Shown here: one piece after another, positions 6,424 through 6,893 of the stretch
How the letters are laid out: the number at the start of each line of letters is the position of its first letter
Numbering within the stretch: the first letter of the stretch is position 1
Source of the DNA: Holophagaceae bacterium UBA706
GTDB lineage: Bacteria > Acidobacteriota > Holophagae > Holophagales > Holophagaceae
Direction of reading: 5' to 3'
NCBI GenBank assembly: GCA_002298155.1
Contig: DBME01000053.1
Coordinates: 7,602-14,494, forward strand
Length of the DNA: 6,893 nt
Notes under the pieces: model-generated
What the model saw: only the letters and a program-made list of their open reading frames with translations
Told to the model about the DNA's origin: nothing
The model's database searches: none
Made by a program: the position numbers and the translations under genes

Positions 6424-6893
6424 GCAGGGCTTCCCCGGTGAAGGACGCCGGGCAGGCTTCCACCGCCTCCGGGGGACCCGCCACCACCATGTTTCCGCCC
6501 TCCGGACCGCCCCCGGGGCCGAGATCCAGGATCCAGTCCGCGGCGCGGATGAGGCCCAGATCGTGTTCCACGGCCACCACCAGATGGCCCCGGTCCGCCA
6601 CGCGCCGCAGGGCCCGCGCCAGGCGCTCCACGTCGCCGGCCCCCAGGCCCCGGGCGGGCTCGTCCAGGAGCACCGCGGCGAGCCCGCCGCCGGTTTCCGC
6701 CAGGAGCGAGGCGAGGCGCAGGCGCTGCCATTCCCCGCCCGAAAGGCTCCGTCCCTCCTGCCCCAGGCGCAGGTAGCCCAGGCCCGATCCGGCCAGGGCC
6801 TCCAGGGGGCGCTCCAGGTTCCGGTCCCCCGCAAAGAGGGCCAGGGCCTCGTCCACGGTGGCCGCCGCCACGTCCGCGATGGACAGGCCCGCG
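6407..6893 (-). CDS. UvrA-family ATPase, C-terminal part (partial, divergent, likely UvrA paralogue)
   Basis: The last 161 residues of a protein whose frame is open at the right edge. Numbered from the first visible residue, it follows UvrA's second ATPase half: SIADV and VDEAL (4-17), GLGYLRLGQ (37-45), ABC signature LSGGEWQRLRLAS (50-62), Walker B VLLDEP (74-79), the H-loop VEHD (108-111), ADWILDLGPGGG (118-129), and an ending SFTGEALL (150-157). UvrA is the DNA-damage sensor of nucleotide excision repair, acting with UvrB. Two usually invariant spots differ: the signature has Trp instead of Ala (LSGGEWQR), and DEPTTGLH has become DEPARGLG. This suggests a UvrA2-like or otherwise specialised paralogue rather than the housekeeping copy. 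Catalytic Glu78 and His110 are kept, so ATPase activity is plausible. Zinc fingers and Walker A lie outside the window. Confidence 0.85.
   Translation of the reverse strand, partial: AGLSIADVAAATVDEALALFAGDRNLERPLEALAGSGLGYLRLGQEGRSLSGGEWQRLRLASLLAETGGGLAAVLLDEPARGLGAGDVERLARALRRVADRGHLVVAVEHDLGLIRAADWILDLGPGGGPEGGNMVVAGPPEAVEACPASFTGEALLSGSA

Noticed and set aside
6100..6834. Minus-strand frame of 244 codons spanning the lipoprotein and UvrA-family region
   Set aside because: It is a frame-shifted shadow: the UvrA motifs are read in a different frame (6407-6893), and this translation is rich in Arg, Trp and Pro without family likeness.

Overview
The window is a high-GC bacterial chromosomal segment (GC judged by eye, not computed) with GC-ending codon use. 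It holds five protein-coding genes. The two at the edges are cut by the window, and all are in accessory-to-housekeeping context. I see no rRNA, tRNA, CRISPR array, insertion sequence or phage gene. A predicted lipoprotein and an exported caspase-like protein point to a cell with an envelope compartment, probably Gram-negative. The large single-chain PurL begins like the clade found in Clostridia, Bacteroides and some Acidobacteriota. With the high GC, this makes a Holophaga/Geothrix-type acidobacterium a reasonable but unproven guess.

Layout: positions 1-327 (+) are the C-terminal end of an EamA/DMT-type membrane transporter. It converges, with only 6 bases between stop codons, on a minus-strand pair: purL (2143-5913) and, 78 bases downstream of it, an exported caspase-family (C14) protein (334-2064) with a long coiled coil and a LytR_C-like tail. 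Between purL and the next gene lies a 219-base divergent regulatory region (5914-6132). It holds an extended -10 element facing purL, a cluster of short palindromes, a GC-rich hairpin and a striking 10-bp perfect inverted repeat around an AT-rich centre. A small plus-strand lipoprotein gene (6133-6423) follows. Its last 17 bases overlap the end of a minus-strand UvrA-family ATPase gene that runs off the right edge (6407-6893).

Functionally, only purL (fourth step of de novo purine synthesis) is a confident metabolic assignment. The caspase-like gene could be read through from purL, but nothing shows a functional link. The most unusual points are the domain build of the exported caspase, the non-canonical ATPase motifs in the UvrA-family protein, and the small lipoprotein whose tail resembles the C-terminal strands of metallophosphatases. 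I do not see convincing evidence for a new multi-gene system. Long antisense frames opposite purL and the caspase gene are best explained by codon bias.
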